From contig CALZFC010000248.1 in assembly GCA_945643635.1 (NCBI GenBank), forward strand, positions 5,957,501-6,021,500: a stretch of 64,000 nt of DNA, given 5' to 3'. The position numbers and the translations under genes are program-made. This DNA comes from Allodiplogaster sudhausi (lineage: Eukaryota > Nematoda > Chromadorea > Rhabditida > Diplogasteridae). Each line of letters starts with the position of its first letter. Positions within the stretch are counted from its first letter, which is position 1. This document shows positions 23,608 to 37,232 of the stretch, one piece after another. A model generated the notes under the pieces. It saw only the letters and a program-made list of their open reading frames with translations, searched no databases and had not been told where the DNA came from.

Positions 23608-24153
23608 ATCACTCTCTCTCTCTCTCATTCTATCTCCAGCCATATTACTCTCTCTCTCTCTCTCTCGCTCTCTCTTTCTCTACTGCCCAATTCAATACGA
23701 TCTCTCATGAATATACCCATACCATTCGTGTGAGAATATTCGCCATTTTTGCAATCTTACTCGGAATGCTGCCCAGTTTTGACCGACTCCAATAAAATCG
23801 TCTTTCTTTTCGACTTTGCCAACATATATTGTTTCCATCCATTTAACCATATAATAAATAGCTTTTTATCGTGGAAATTGCATCAAAACCATCTCTGAAG
23901 CAAAGTACTTTATTCGCTCTTCTTTTACAAACATTTTTTTTTTCAAATTTTAGAATTTTACCGCCACTTTACAAGGAAATTAAAAAAAAAATTATACATA
24001 CATACATTTATTATTCTAGAATTTCATGTATTAATTTCCATACAAATACATGCCTTTAATTTGTTTTCATAAATAGTTATGCAAAATAAACATACAATCA
24101 TATGTGTCACTATATTTGGACATCTCACAGTGGTTCTTCTCTATTGCTGTAAC
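19235..24153. other. Gene-poor, CT-array-rich region
   Basis: Mostly + strand pyrimidine arrays (about 20140-20240, 20640-20815, 20936-21050, 21445-21640, 22135-22315, 22495-22585, 22995-23070, 23220-23400, 23540-23680) with a few purine arrays (about 19865-19910, 22660-22720, 22850-22910). Non-repetitive islands at 19240-19850, 21060-21440 and 21640-22130 show no supported exon. The island at 23405-23540 is open in two + frames after a possible acceptor (CACTCAG), but no family is recognisable, so it is not called. Confidence 0.6.
20508..20680 (+). repeat. Dispersed repeat, copy 2 (with CT tail)
   Basis: Matches 14715-14890: TTCCTGGAAAATTCGGCTTA, then ATGATTTCGATC and a pyrimidine-rich 3' side that merges into the CT array at about 20640-20815. 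Confidence 0.6.
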
Positions 24154-24269
24154 CATAAGCATGCCCTCTGGCGAGCCATACAAAGTGTGGTGTCTAAGAG
24201 TGCGCACGATGGAGATTACGCCCGGTGTCAGCAGTGGATGATGCCATGCGAGATAACGAATGATTTGAT
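24154..24269 (-). CDS. Possible exon of an unidentified minus-strand gene
   Basis: A 116-bp minus-strand frame lies between a strong acceptor (CTTTCTCTCTTAG) and a donor (CTTATG/GTTACA), phase 1 in and 0 out. It encodes 38 residues including IIRYLAWHHPLLTPGVISIV and HHTLYGSPEGMLM, which do not look like simple-repeat translation. No partner exon was found within reach, and I do not recognise the family. Confidence 0.3.
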
Positions 24270-24711
24270 CTAAGAGAGAAAGAGAGAGAGGTAGAGAGAG
24301 AGAGAGAGCGAAAGCGAGAGATAGAGAGCGAGAAAGGTAGAGAGAGAGAGACAGACAGAGAGAGAGAGCGAGAGATAGGGAGCGAAAGGGATAGATAGAG
24401 AGAACGAGTGAGAGAGAGAGAATGGGAGAGAGAGAGACCCAGGACATGGTGATCTTTTCTTTCTCTCGTTTATGTTGAAGTGTACGTGTCGTATATCCAC
24501 GCCAATAATCGTCTCTCTCTTGTTTATTCTTCACTCGGCCTCGCGGCGAGATATTTCCTGGGTGGGGTGAGACTTCTCTATTTCTCACTTTCTCTCTCTC
24601 TCACTCTCTCTCTCTCCCTATACATCTCTCTGTCACTTTCTGTCTCTCTTTTTTCTCTCCATCCCCCTATCTCTCACTCTCTCCCTCTCTCTCCCTCTAT
24701 CCCTCTCTCTC

Positions 24712-24750
<39 letters not shown>

Positions 24751-24830
24751 TTCTCTCCCTGAGGCGCGGATAACCACCCCACACCGGGAGCTTCTTCATG
24801 CTCTTTTTCTTCTTCTTCTTCTTCTTTCAG

Positions 24831-25436
24831 CTTGTTCGCTTCTGTCTCCACTGTCTCGATCGACCTTCCACAAATCTATTAACTACTCCATCTCCTTCTG
24901 CATCTCCTCCCCAGTCAATTCCCCAGTCATTCCCCTTTTGGGGTCCCCCCAACCCCCCCCCCCCCTCGTCTCCAACCATAGGTGGGCTATTCATAATCCT
25001 CTCTGCGAGTAGCCCCGCCTCGGAGGCGCCTCTGTTGATCTTCAATAAGAGAAGAGAAATCCTCCTCTGATCGACCTCGTATCAGGATCCCTTGAATCCT
25101 TGGGGAAGGGGTCTAGCAGACCCCTTTGACCTCGTTTCTCTACCCCGGAAGGGGTCTACCCGAAAGGGGTGAACCCAAAAGTGGTAATACCCAAAAAGTG
25201 GTAGAACTCAAAAAAGGGGTCTACCCAAAAAGGGGTATACCCAAAAAGTGGTACCCTTGCCCTCCCCCACCCCCGAAATGCTTGTTGGACGCCGACGCCA
25301 CGAGGATGTCGTCCCTTCGTCGTCGACTGCCGCCGCGGCCGGCATCTGCTGGGCACCCCGGAATCCGTCCGCGTCTCTCTATCAGACGCCAAGTATACAG
25401 AATGGCGGTGGAAGTCATTACGCTGCATCGAGGTTG

Positions 25437-25480
<44 letters not shown>

Positions 25481-27675
25481 AAAGAAACAGAGAGAGCAAG
25501 AGCGAGAAGAGACAGATAGAAAAGAGAGAGAGAGAGTGAGAGAGAAAGAGAGACATCAAAGAAAAGAAAGATAGAGAGAATGAAGAGTGAGATTGATTTT
25601 AACAAAAAAACATCTAGTTGGTAAAATCTATTATCGCATTGTGTAGCAAACAGATCTCCCTTGTTGATAATATGCGAGCTTCTTCTCCGATCGATCTCGA
25701 GTGCACGATTGTTCCTTGTTTTCGCTGCTGATTGGAGATGTCTTTTCTCTGTCTCTCTCTTTCTTTCTTTTCTTTCTATCTCTTTCTCTTTTTCTCTTTC
25801 TCTCTCTCTCTTTCTTTCTTTCTCTCTTTCTCTTATTCTTTTTATCTCTCTCTCTCTCTCTTTCTCGCACAACGCCTGCGTCTCTCACTCTCTCGAGATA
25901 CATGTTGCACCCTTCTGTGAGCTTCCATCCACATAACTCTTCCATCTGATTTTTTCTCCTCATAACGTTATTCCCATTGCTCTGTCTCTCTTTTCTCTTT
26001 CTCTCTCTCTCTTTCTTTCACTCTCTCTCTCTCTCTCTTTCACTCTCTCTCTCGATTTCACTGCAACGTTATACCTTGACAGTTTCCAATATGTGCCCTG
26101 GTGCATCTGCTGTGCCTGATCGTGCACACGTTGAGAACGCAAGCAGCTTATATGCTCACCCTTCTGGAAAAGCTGCCCGAGGGAAGGAGGGAGAGAGGGG
26201 TTAGAGAAAGCAAGAGAGAGAGAAAACAGAGGAAAGAGAAACAAAAGCACAAGGAACGATACAAATAGGACCGGAATCGAAAGCAAAGTCACTACGATTC
26301 TTTTTTCTTTTGCTATTTTGCACCAAAAGTGCTGTCTGGAGGCAAAGCAAGAAATAGAGGTAGAGATAATGAGAGAGAGAATACAGAGAAAGAGAGAGAA
26401 TGCCTGAGAATGAGATAGTTAGAGATAGAGGACTAGAGAGAGAGAGAGAGAGAGAGAGCGAAAGTTTCACATGGGAAAGATGATCGTGAGAGATTGAGGT
26501 AAAGCTGCTACTTTTTACTATGACTGCCGGGAAGGAAAAGAACGTTTCTCACCAGCACGAAATGCGATCTGGAATAGAACAACAAAAAGAAACGTAGTAG
26601 AAGAAACATCCGACGAGTCTAGGTGCTGTGAAATTGCTGATTTATTTATTTATCCGTTTTACTTTTTTTCTTTTGCTACCGCACTCCTTCGTCCTACGGC
26701 CTTTTATTCTGACAAAGGAAAAATTTGCTTACATACTATGTATGTACATATATATGTGTAAATTTTTCTGTCCAATTTTTTGGCCCAGAAAGTTTGCACT
26801 CTGTTTCAACATCCACCATATTGTGCGCTTTTCACAATCTCTAGATACTATTCTTTTGATCCTTTTATATTGACGAATTAATTACTAAAAATTTCTTTAA
26901 AGGAGGTCCGAGGTGAATAAATAGTGTCTTGTTTTTTTCGCCTTATTTATTCGGGTTGTGCTAGAAACTTCGATTGCAAGTGTCCCGAAGTCACAAAAAC
27001 CTTCATGCCCTGAGGAAATTAACACTGTTTTCTACATTGAATTCACAAATATTTTATTTTCCCGCCATTTTCAAAAAATTTTAGCGAACAATACCGTGGC
27101 CGCTGGGGCCAACCGAGTCATGCCCACGAATTGCATACATATCGTGCGCGCACCCAACATTGGCCGGGTTTTTCTCAACACGTAGGCTCACCTGGCAGTG
27201 GTACAAACCACCAGTTTCTGGAGAGCGAGGCAAGGGGCAGTAGCACCATTTCTGTTGATTCTTTACTCCGTTCTTTTTATAATGCCGTCCAAATCCGTCA
27301 GGGACTTCGTGGTAGGAGTTTTTCCCTTAAGGCCTCCTTTAAAGATAATAATATTATAATATACAGTCACCGCGATTCCCATATCTGTACACATATATTA
27401 TTTCAAAATCATCCTTCATTTTGCGACTGCGCGGTTACAGTAAGCTTTCTTTTGGCCACTTCAAATTTTCCTTTCAAGATCCCGTTCTGTGTTCCTGTTT
27501 TATACACTTGCTCTCTCGCGCTCGCCTCTCTCGCTCTTTGCGTCCTCCACTTGCTCTCACTCTCTCTCTCGCCCTCTCTTTCTCTCGCGCTCTCTCTCAC
27601 TCTCACTCTCTCTCTTTCTCTCTTTCTCTCTCTCTCTATCACGCTCTCTAACTCTCTCTCACTCTCAACTCTCTC

Positions 27676-27728
<53 letters not shown>

Positions 27729-28035
27729 CCTCTCTCTCTCTCTCTCTCGTTATCTCATGCCTTGCTAGCTCCCTGTCAGCAACCACTCCTCTTATCAGAC
27801 AAGCACAAAGAGAAACCGCACTCATGTCGTTAATTTTTCTCGCTTTCTTTCTGCTCTTTTCTTGTAGTCTTTTCCTTCTCATACCCTCCGCTCTCTCTCT
27901 CTCTCTCCCTCGAAGTCCTCCGACATCCTGTGCATAGCAAACTTTGTGACGAATCGCCTGAGGCATCTCAGAAGCAAGCAAGGGAAAAGGAGAAGAAGCC
28001 TCGGTACACTGACCAAAGAGAGCGAGAGAGAGAGC

Positions 28036-28076
<41 letters not shown>

Positions 28077-28344
28077 CACCTTGCAGAAGCTCACGCGGAT
28101 AGTGAGACAGAGAGTGCGAGAAGGGAGTGTGGGTGGAGCAGCTGAGAATTACCAGTAGTGGAACACAGAGAGAAAGACAGAGGGACACTGAGAGAGTGAG
28201 AGAGGTGAGAGATAGAGAAAGATGGAGAGAAAGAGTGCGCAATAAAAGCGAGAGTGAATGGTTGACTGCGAAGCAAGCCAGCCACCATTGTTTTGGCGGT
28301 GTGTGATGAAACAGAGAACCGTTCGGAAGCGATTGTGGGGGGAA

Positions 28345-28386
<42 letters not shown>

Positions 28387-28673
28387 AGAGAGAAGAAAGT
28401 GAGAGAGAGAGCCACTGTGAGAGAAATGTAGAAGGAGAGACAGAGAGCTTGTGAAAGTGGCTGAAGGCAAGAATGCCAAGAATAAACTTGCTGAAAGCGA
28501 AGATGCCGGAGAGGGTGGGGAGAGCGATGCACTTTCTGAAGAGAACGAGGAGAGATGGCAGGACTGGACAACTTAGAGAGAGAGGGATTGAAGAGAGAGA
28601 GAGAGAGCGAGAGAGAGAGCAGAGCCTTCAGAGGGACGAGAGATTCAGCAAAGAGACAGAGAGTGCAAGAGAG

Positions 28674-28714
<41 letters not shown>

Positions 28715-29449
28715 AGGCAGAGAGACAGAGAGACAGATGAGTCGTTTAACACACTTTAAGGCCCGAGCAGCAGCAACACCAGCAGCAACAGCACCTGCAC
28801 CACCACCATCAACATCATCGACTACCTCGCGTCGTTCTGGATCCTCCTCCTCCTACTACGTCCGGGAAGCAGCCCCTTGCGGCCGCGTCGGCGGCGCTCT
28901 CTGCCGGCCCGACGCCCCTGCCGAATCCGCTCTATCGTCACGCATCTGTGTCGTCGTGAGCGAGATCAATCGATAATTTTAAAAATCTTTAAATTATTCA
29001 ATAAGAGAGAAAATATTCAAATCAATCGATAAAGAAGAAAATATTTTAATTAATCGATTTTTTATAATCAATCAATATTTTGTACATTTCGTCATAGATT
29101 AGTCAAAGCAATTTTTTTTGCCAAAACTGATTACAATCTTGGCCATTATAAGCGATTTGGTTTTTTTTAAATTAGGAATTGCAAATTGTGTGTGGATGAA
29201 TGTTTATATTGTAGAATATTTATAAATATGTATTTTATTTTAAAAGATCACATTATTTAAGATATTAATTAGTAACCAAATAAATTAATTAATCATTTTA
29301 CCGATTAATTAATTAATTAGTTAATTAATTTGTCAATTAAAATAATTGAGGTTAAGTCAAGCATCGTCGATTCCATGCAAGCCGACCCAGTCCGACTCGC
29401 CGCAGCAGCAGCATTCGAAGGCGTTCATGGCACGCGGCAATGCGCTCAG
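24831..29449 (+). CDS. Pro/Gln/His-rich protein, four exons, both ends missing
   Basis: Four exons keep frame across three junctions: 24831-24942, 25249-25432, 28761-28955 and 29351-29449. They encode a low-complexity protein: SPSASPPQSIPQSFPFW, then VVPLPSPTPEMLVGRRRHED and an Ala/Ser-rich stretch, then QQQHQQQQHLHHHHQHH, PPPPTTSGKQPLAAASAAL and SPQQQHSKAFMARGNALR. Such Gln/His/Pro-rich sequence is common in transcription factors and RNA-binding proteins, but no folded domain is visible, so the function is unknown. The last exon ends at CTCAG/GTATGC and further exons must follow. The long second intron is almost entirely CT and GA arrays (27500-28735). The acceptor of exon 2 falls inside the minisatellite at 25085-25250, the weakest junction. 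The region is open in more than one frame, so the choice rests on phase. Confidence 0.42.
25085..25255. repeat. Minisatellite of about 12-17 bp units
   Basis: Irregular repeats of ACCCAAAAAGTGGT and CTACCCAAAAAGGGGT. The final unit supplies the AAAAAG/TGG acceptor proposed for exon 2 of the Pro/Gln/His-rich gene. It resembles the G-rich minisatellite at 6596-6974 in carrying CCCAA and GGGGTCT words. Confidence 0.8.
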
Positions 29450-30196
29450 GTATGCATATTCATTTGTTTATTTGTTTTTGTTTACTTATTTAATCATTTG
29501 TTTGTTTATTAATTTCTTTAATTGTGCAATTTTTTTTTAAATATCTATGTATTTATTTGCTTATTCATTCTTGCTTATTTGTTTCTTGTGTATATTTTCT
29601 TTTTTTTCTGCTCTCTGATTAATTAATAATCTTGCACTTTATGAAGTTTCGCTTTCGCTGTCGCATTCGCCGTTATGTAGAATATGCTTAAATATACATG
29701 ATATATGACCATATTTATTATGGAGTTCTTTTTCTCCCTTTGAATCACCAAATAGCGCTTTTATTAATGGATTCCTTACTTTTTTCCAAATAATTTGATG
29801 AAAACGAAATAGTTAATTTTTTCTTGCATTTCACCGATTTATCTTTCTCTCTGTCTGCCTCTCTTTCCCTCTCACTCTCTCTCTCTCTCTACATGCTATT
29901 TTATTATTTTACTTTATTGAATGAATCATTCGGCCAAAGCTACGATTGGCTTTTGCATAATTTCCAATCTGACAAATTGACTGTCTTTCTTAACAACTTC
30001 TTCAATGCCTACAGCCGCTAATCTCTTCCAAATTTTTTCCCTTGTTTTGTTTCTCTCCAAGTCTTTTTTCTCGCCCTTCTTTCTCTGGCTTTCTCGTTTG
30101 CCTTTAGTTATGAAATCTTTTTACGTATTTCACTGTTTATTTTCGCCCATTTTCAGCTTCTCTCTCTCTCTCTCTCAATCTCATTCTCTAACTGAA

Positions 30197-30229
<33 letters not shown>

Positions 30230-30698
30230 TTCTCTCTCCCTTTCTCATTCTTTCTCTCTCTCTATCTCTCTCTCCCTCCTTCCTTCTCTCGTCCTCCGTC
30301 CATACTTCTTGCCCTCATGTGTGAAGCGCAAATCACGTTTTCGCCTCAGGCCGTCTGTGTGTGTGGCTTCTTCCTCTTTTTACGTCATTTTGCGCATCTC
30401 TAGACAGTCAGAATGAGACAGTATTGCAAATCGAGAGAGTTAAGGACAGTGATGGGAAAGAGGAGAAAGAGAGATAGAGAGTTAGAGAGAGAGAGTGTGT
30501 GTGTATGTGAGGTGGTATAGGTGCTAGTGTGAAGCGTAGACACAAGAGAACTGGCAGAGAGATTGTCGACAGTGAGTGTGAAAGAGGTACATAGAGAGAA
30601 AACAGAGTTTGAGGAAGAGTGAAAGAGAGAGAGAGAGAGAAGAGTGAAAGAGAGAGAGAGAGGAGAGATGAAGAAAGAGAGAGTGAGATAGAGAGAGT

Positions 30699-30746
<48 letters not shown>

Positions 30747-30910
30747 CAGACAGACAGTCGGTACAATTAGAAGATGTCTTGCCACTTGTACAGTTTCTTC
30801 CGTGTGTACTCCTTCCTCTGCTTCTTCTTCTTCTTCAATTGCCACGTTGAGTGAGCGAGGTAGACTGATTGAACAACGGAGACGCAACGATGAAGTGATT
30901 GAAGAATGAG

Positions 30911-30948
<38 letters not shown>

Positions 30949-31656
30949 AGTGAGAGAGAAAGAGGGAGAGAGAGAGGAGGAGAGAAAGAGACATGAGTAG
31001 AAAAGTGAATATCCATAACTGCGCAATGAAATGATGCAACGAAAGTTAAGAACATGTATTCTGAGAAATGTTGAATTGAATTAGGATGAAGTAGTGCCGG
31101 ATTGCAAACGAATCATTTGGCAGAAAAAAAGAAGCAAAATGGTGAAAAAATGGAAAAGGGAAAATAAAAGTCGTTCTATTGTTACAGTACTTTCTGGCTC
31201 CACCGTATCGTGTTTATGCAAGAAATAGCTGTGTTCTTTCTTTCTCTCTGTCTCTTCTTGCTCTATATCTCTCTCTCTCTTTCTCTCTTTCTTTCTTTCT
31301 CTTTCTCTCCCTCTCACTCTCTCACTCTCTCTTTCTCTCCACTCTCCCCATATCTTTTTTTTTCTCTCTCTCTCTCACTTTGCCTCGGTCTCTCTCTCTC
31401 TCTCTCTCTCTGTCTCTCCGTTCCTGGAACTTGCCGAACACACTTCTCTGCGTCGTGTAACTGATCCCCCATGTCGCCCCTCCACCGGCTACTGACCCGT
31501 CCGCTTTCGACCGGAAACGCATCATCCGTGGGCTTCTCTTACATCACTCTGCCTCTCTGTCTCATTGCCAATTCTGAGAACTCAAGTCGACAGAGAGAGA
31601 ATTCTGTCTTGTACTTCCTCGTTTATCAGTCGTTGCTTGTTGGCTAACACCCCCAT

Positions 31657-31705
<49 letters not shown>

Positions 31706-31734
31706 AACTCTCTCTCTCTAACTCTCTCTCTCTA

Positions 31735-31768
<34 letters not shown>

Positions 31769-32178
31769 CACTTATTCTCTCTCGCTCTCTCTCTGTCTTC
31801 CTCTATCTCTGACTTCCTCTCTCTTTCTCTTTCTCTCTCCCTTTCTCCCCCTCTCTCTCTCCTCCCTCTCTCACTTGTTGCGATCTCTGCAATCAGCTGC
31901 ACATTATTTTTTGTTCGTTTCCGTTTCCGGGGCGGAGAGAGAGAGAGAGTCTCCAGGTATCCGAGGGGGGTGATCTGCTTATCCTCAGTCAATTACCCTC
32001 CTCCTCCTCTTCCTCCCCATCCCCCTCAATTGCTCGCCTCGATGAGATCAGCTCCTGTAGGAAATCCGATAGTTGTCCAAGTCTGATGCAGACTCTGTAA
32101 GCAATCTCAAGTGATGTAGTTGATTTCTCTCATTGTCTGGTCTCTCTCTTCTCTTCTCTTCTCTCTCTCTCTCTTTCT

Positions 32179-32243
<65 letters not shown>

Positions 32244-32563
32244 GTCATCATCCTATATAAAGGCCTTGCGCACGTCATTATTTGTACTTATAAATATCCT
32301 GAAAAGTGGCTATTTTTATCGAGATGAACGGGCTGGTTCGCTGATTCTTTCGCGCTTATCAGTGCTGATCTCAGATTTCGCTCACTCTTTATCTCTCTCT
32401 TTCTCTTTCCCTCTCTCTATCTCTTTCTCTCTTCTCTCTCTCTCTTCTCTCTCTATCTCTCTCTCTATTTTTCCTCTCTCCCTCTACTCTCCTTCGAGCA
32501 CATTTTACTGTGTCATTCTTCCCAAGAGTCCCCCCTCCCCCACAGTCCTGTTCCTCATCCACA
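29450..32563. other. CT/GA-array region upstream of the neprilysin gene
   Basis: After an AT-rich part (29450-29830) come CT arrays (29840-29892, 30160-30290, 31235-31420, 31660-31880, 32130-32245, 32385-32490) and GA arrays (30460-30755, 30912-30995). Short GC-richer islands (31440-31530, 31920-32100) are open in several frames on both strands but cannot be assigned. A CCCCCACAG about 20 bp before the neprilysin ATG is a candidate acceptor for a leader. Confidence 0.55.
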
Positions 32564-32855
32564 ATGCTTCTATCATTTGAAGCTAAAGAGAAGCCATCCG
32601 AAATCATTCCTCCTGAAGGCGGACTTTTATCAAGGAATAGGTAGGTGTCGTCTAGTTTACCTCTAGAAGTTATTTCTAAACTTTATGATTTATCGGCCAT
32701 GATTAGGAGCGATACATATGTATGTAAGTAGTATTATCATCTCAATTTTTTTTTATCTACCTCTCTTCCCTTCCTCACCCTTTCTCCTCACTCTTTATCT
32801 CTCTCTTCTCTCTCTTCTCTCTCTTCCCTTCCTCACCCTTTCTCCTCACTCTTTA

Positions 32856-32886
<31 letters not shown>

Positions 32887-33159
32887 CCTCCATCTCTCTC
32901 TCCGCTTCCCCTCTCTCTCTCCCTCTCTCTCTCCCTCTCTCCCTCTCTCTCTCTCTCTCCAGAATCGGCCGCGGCGCTTGCATCGCAGCAGCCGCGTTCG
33001 TCGTGACGCTGCTCCTCTCTGCGTGCGTCCTCGTCGGCCTCGCCGCCATCGCCTCTTCGGGCGACTCCGGCGGGGCCGCAGCAGCAGCTGGAAGCAGCTC
33101 GAGGAGACAACCACCGGGTCAGCTTAATCTATGGATCATCTTTTCTCTCTCTCTCTCTT

Positions 33160-33196
<37 letters not shown>

Positions 33197-34603
33197 GTCT
33201 CGATGTCTCAGTCTCTCTTTCTTCTTCTCCCCCCCTCTCTCGTTCGCTAACTCTACTACCTTCTCGCACTCTCTATGGCAAACTACTATTTCTCGAACTC
33301 TTAACTAAACTGGCATAATCGCTGCTGCCGATAATAAAGCAATACTAGATGTGATCAAGCTTCGTGTGTGTGATCATTTTGTTCCGGTTGATAGTGGTCG
33401 TTCTTTGAGCGATTATGTACTTGACCGGCAAATCGTTCTTTGTGCTTCAATCAATCATCATTTTCTCCACACAGAATGCGTTGTCGTCGGCGGCGATGGA
33501 GGCGCAGCGAAAACTTCACTAAAATCGGCGGGCGCCGGCGCCAACTCGAACATTTGCCTGAGCGAGAGTTGCGTTCGGCTCGGTGAGAGAGAAGATTCAG
33601 AGGACATCAAGAAGATATAAACTTTTTAATTAATTAATTCATTAATTAATAATTAATCAATAAGAAATCAATAGGAACAGAAAGGCTTTGAATATGACTG
33701 ACGCCGATGTATTTATGCATGTATATTAAAAAGAACTATTTACATGCACATTTTTATATTGTTCATCGTCAGCTAATTTAACAGAACAAAACAATTTTTT
33801 TTTTCTTTAAATATTGTGATTGTTAACATTCAAATGTAAATATCTCATAATATGATTATAATTTCTAATCTCCAGCCGCCAACTATCTCAACAACATGAA
33901 CACTGAAGTGGCGCCCTGCGACGATTTCTACGAGTTTGCCTGTGGTCAATACGCGAGTGTTAAGGTCGCTTTCTTTTTTATTTATTTATATTTTCTTCAA
34001 TTCTTCTTTCGTCCTATTTGTGCACCTTTTTGCAAAAAAGATTCCGCTAAATCGCTGTGCATTCGTGGAAGACTGCTGATAAATGAGAACGCAATGATCC
34101 CTAACAATTAGTTTTAACAGAATAATGCTTGTCAACGCCTGGTTTTAATGAAAATAAGTAAATAAGCAGAGGTAGTCTCAGGTGATACCGGAGCATGAGC
34201 GAAAGGCCACCGTGCTGAGTGAGATGAAGATGGGACTCGATCGGCATCTTAGGAGTATGCTTCTCTCTTTCTCTCTCTCGCTCACTTTCTCTCTCTGTCT
34301 CTCTCTATTTCTTTCTTTCTCTCGCGCTCTCTCTTTTTTTTCTCTCGAACTCTGTCTCTCGCCCTTTGACTCTCTCTCTCTCTCTCACTCTGTCTCTCTC
34401 ACACACAAATTTTCTATATTTTCAATATCCTTTACCACAACGCAGGAATCCTCGAGGGCACGACGGGCGACCAGACGTACGTTTCGGGACCGCTCGCTAT
34501 GGCACGCACGTACTACGAATCGTGCATGGATGAGGCAGCCATCGACGAAGTGGTAGGAATCTTTTACTTTTTCCTTCTCTATTTCTCTGCCACTCTCTTT
34601 TTA

Positions 34604-34638
<35 letters not shown>

Positions 34639-34850
34639 TTCTCTCTCTCTCTTTCTCTCTCTAGCACTCTCTCTCGCACTATTTCTCTCTCTCTTACTCT
34701 TTCTTTCTCTCTCGCACTCTCCTTCTCTCGCAGGATCTGCTACCCCTGAACAGTCTGATCTCTCGTCTCGGCGGCTGGCCACTTCTAACGAATGCACGCT
34801 TCGACTCGTCGGACTTTCATTGGGAGGTGCAATTTTTTGCCACTCTCTCC

Positions 34851-34890
<40 letters not shown>

Positions 34891-37189
34891 TTCTCTTCCA
34901 AGTCCGAATTATGAAGCACTTTATTTTACTCGAGTTACAGGATATATGTATATATTTTTTATATTAATGTCTGCATGTGCCATGATGTATAGGTTACTTT
35001 TTATTTCTTCTTTTTACCGTCTTCAATTGCCTGGCCAACGAAAGACAAAATAAAGATTAATCAGCGGGATATAATCTTGCAAGCGCTGTGGAATTATATT
35101 TTTTGTGTGATAGATAATTAATTAATCGATTGAATGATTAATTAATTAAAGGTGCTCGCGAGCCACGCTGCACTCCTTGGACGCGGCGGCCTCTTCCGCC
35201 TCTTTGTCCATTCGTCTTTCACGCAGTCCGACCGCAATATTATCATGGCGAGCGGCCTTATTTTAAGAATTAAAATGAAAAAAAATATGCGTTTAAATTC
35301 GTTTAAGGAATAGCGATCACCGAAAAATTATGAATGATTTCTTAAGTCCTTCGCATTCTCTCATCAGTGCGCTATTTCCACAAGCAGCTGTTTTGTTCGA
35401 ACGGCGAAATAGCACGCGAGAATGAGAGGGAGGGAGAGATGAGAGAGAGACAGAGAGACAGAGGGATTGAGTGGGAGAGAGAGAGAGAGTGCCTCATCCC
35501 AGGATGAGTGCGGTAATTCGCGATTCTGCATGGAATCTGTTTTTCGGTACTCGTCCTCCTTTAAGAAAAATGAATAGAACAAATTATTTTTTTATTTTCA
35601 TTAATTTTTTAAAACATTTTTTTTGCAATTCGATTTTAACATTTTAATATTAGGAAAAATTATATTTAAATATTTAAAAGACCTCTCTCACAATCACAGC
35701 TGAGCCCGCCTCGTCTTCTGCTCGAGAAGCGTAAGTACTACGCGGCGCCCCTCGACTCCAATCCCTACCTCCAAAAGTACAAGCAGTACATGCTCGAATT
35801 TCTCGAGCTACTCGGTAAATTACGTACTTTATTTTTTTCCTTAAAATATTTTAATTTGATAATGAGAAAATTAGACAGACTGTGATCAACTTCAAAGGAG
35901 TGCATTCCATTGGGTGTCTCTAAAAAAAACCAATGACGGAAAGTAGTTGAAAAGAATGAAAAAAAAACATAGAGAAAAAAAATAGTTGTGATAAATGAAA
36001 TTATCGCATGGGGAGTGCTTGCGAAAATGCCCGGGAATAAATTATTTTTAAAATATTTTCCATAAAGGAGCCGAGCGAGAGGCCGTTGAGCCTCAAGTCG
36101 ACAATATACTCGTGTTCGAAACGCAGATTGCCAATGTCAGCAGAGAGCCTTTATTCTTTTTACATTTAATTTTTTTCATAGATCAATAAAGTCATACAAA
36201 CCGTTTAAAAAATTGATGCAGTCTATATTTTAACGATGATATATTGAGAAGAATAATTTTCAAAGAGTTTTTTTTAAAACTTATTTTGTGGCTGCTTTTC
36301 CAGGCGACTCAACGAGACAATCAACGCAATCACACTGCGATCAACAACGCCGTTCGATTTGGCGATTTTAAGATGAGGCTCTCCAAGGTTTTTTTATTGT
36401 TAAAAAAATCTTTTTTTAGTTTCTTCTTCTTCTAGAATGTCTAAATAAAATGGTTTAAATTAATTTTTCGTCTGTAGTCTTCTTGATTCCAAGATGAAAT
36501 CATTATTGTTATTTATTTATTTAAAGAACAAAATCTGCAAGAATTTTTTTTCCATCTTCAATTGAGATGATACCCCGTGGTTTTATGTGCAGAGTACGCT
36601 ATATTTGCACAAGGATGCAAAGGCCACTGATGGGCAGGAGATGGCGTAGAAAAAAAAAGTAAATTTAATCTTGACGTGAAAATGTCCGACTTTCTGTTCT
36701 TTTTTTATATTTATTTATTTATATTAATTTATTATCTATGTATACATGGTGATTTACTTCGTTTCTAGTAGATTATCTTATCAATCATAGCTCTCATATC
36801 AGCCCATTTGCCGGTGGGTAAGAATAAAATAATTAATTAACGATTGGAGAGTTCAATCGAGATTATCAGCCGTTTTAATTTATCGATAAAGTAATTAATT
36901 ACTTAATAATCGACTGATCCAGATCAAGTGGGACCTGTACCTGAACGATGAGATGCGCACGTATCTCGCGCCGCTCTCCGAGGCGACCATGGTGAACGTC
37001 CTCGACCCCGCCTACTTTGACCGCATGTCCCTCCTGCTCACCGGCAGTCGAATGCAGTCAGTCTCTCTGCTTTGTCATGACTTTTCAAAGCTCTCGAACC
37101 GGCTTATCTGTTCCACAATGCTTCATAATATCTTCATTGTCCTTCCATACCCACACGACCTTTGTCGCTTGCTACATTTCATTCGCTTT

Positions 37190-37232
<43 letters not shown>

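Noticed and set aside
26080..26200. Possible exon on either strand
   Set aside because: Both strands are open and neither has a good pair of splice sites.
26958..27185. 75-codon frame with a GC-rich second half
   Set aside because: The first half looks non-coding and there is no partner exon or family match. It could be a terminal exon but this cannot be supported.
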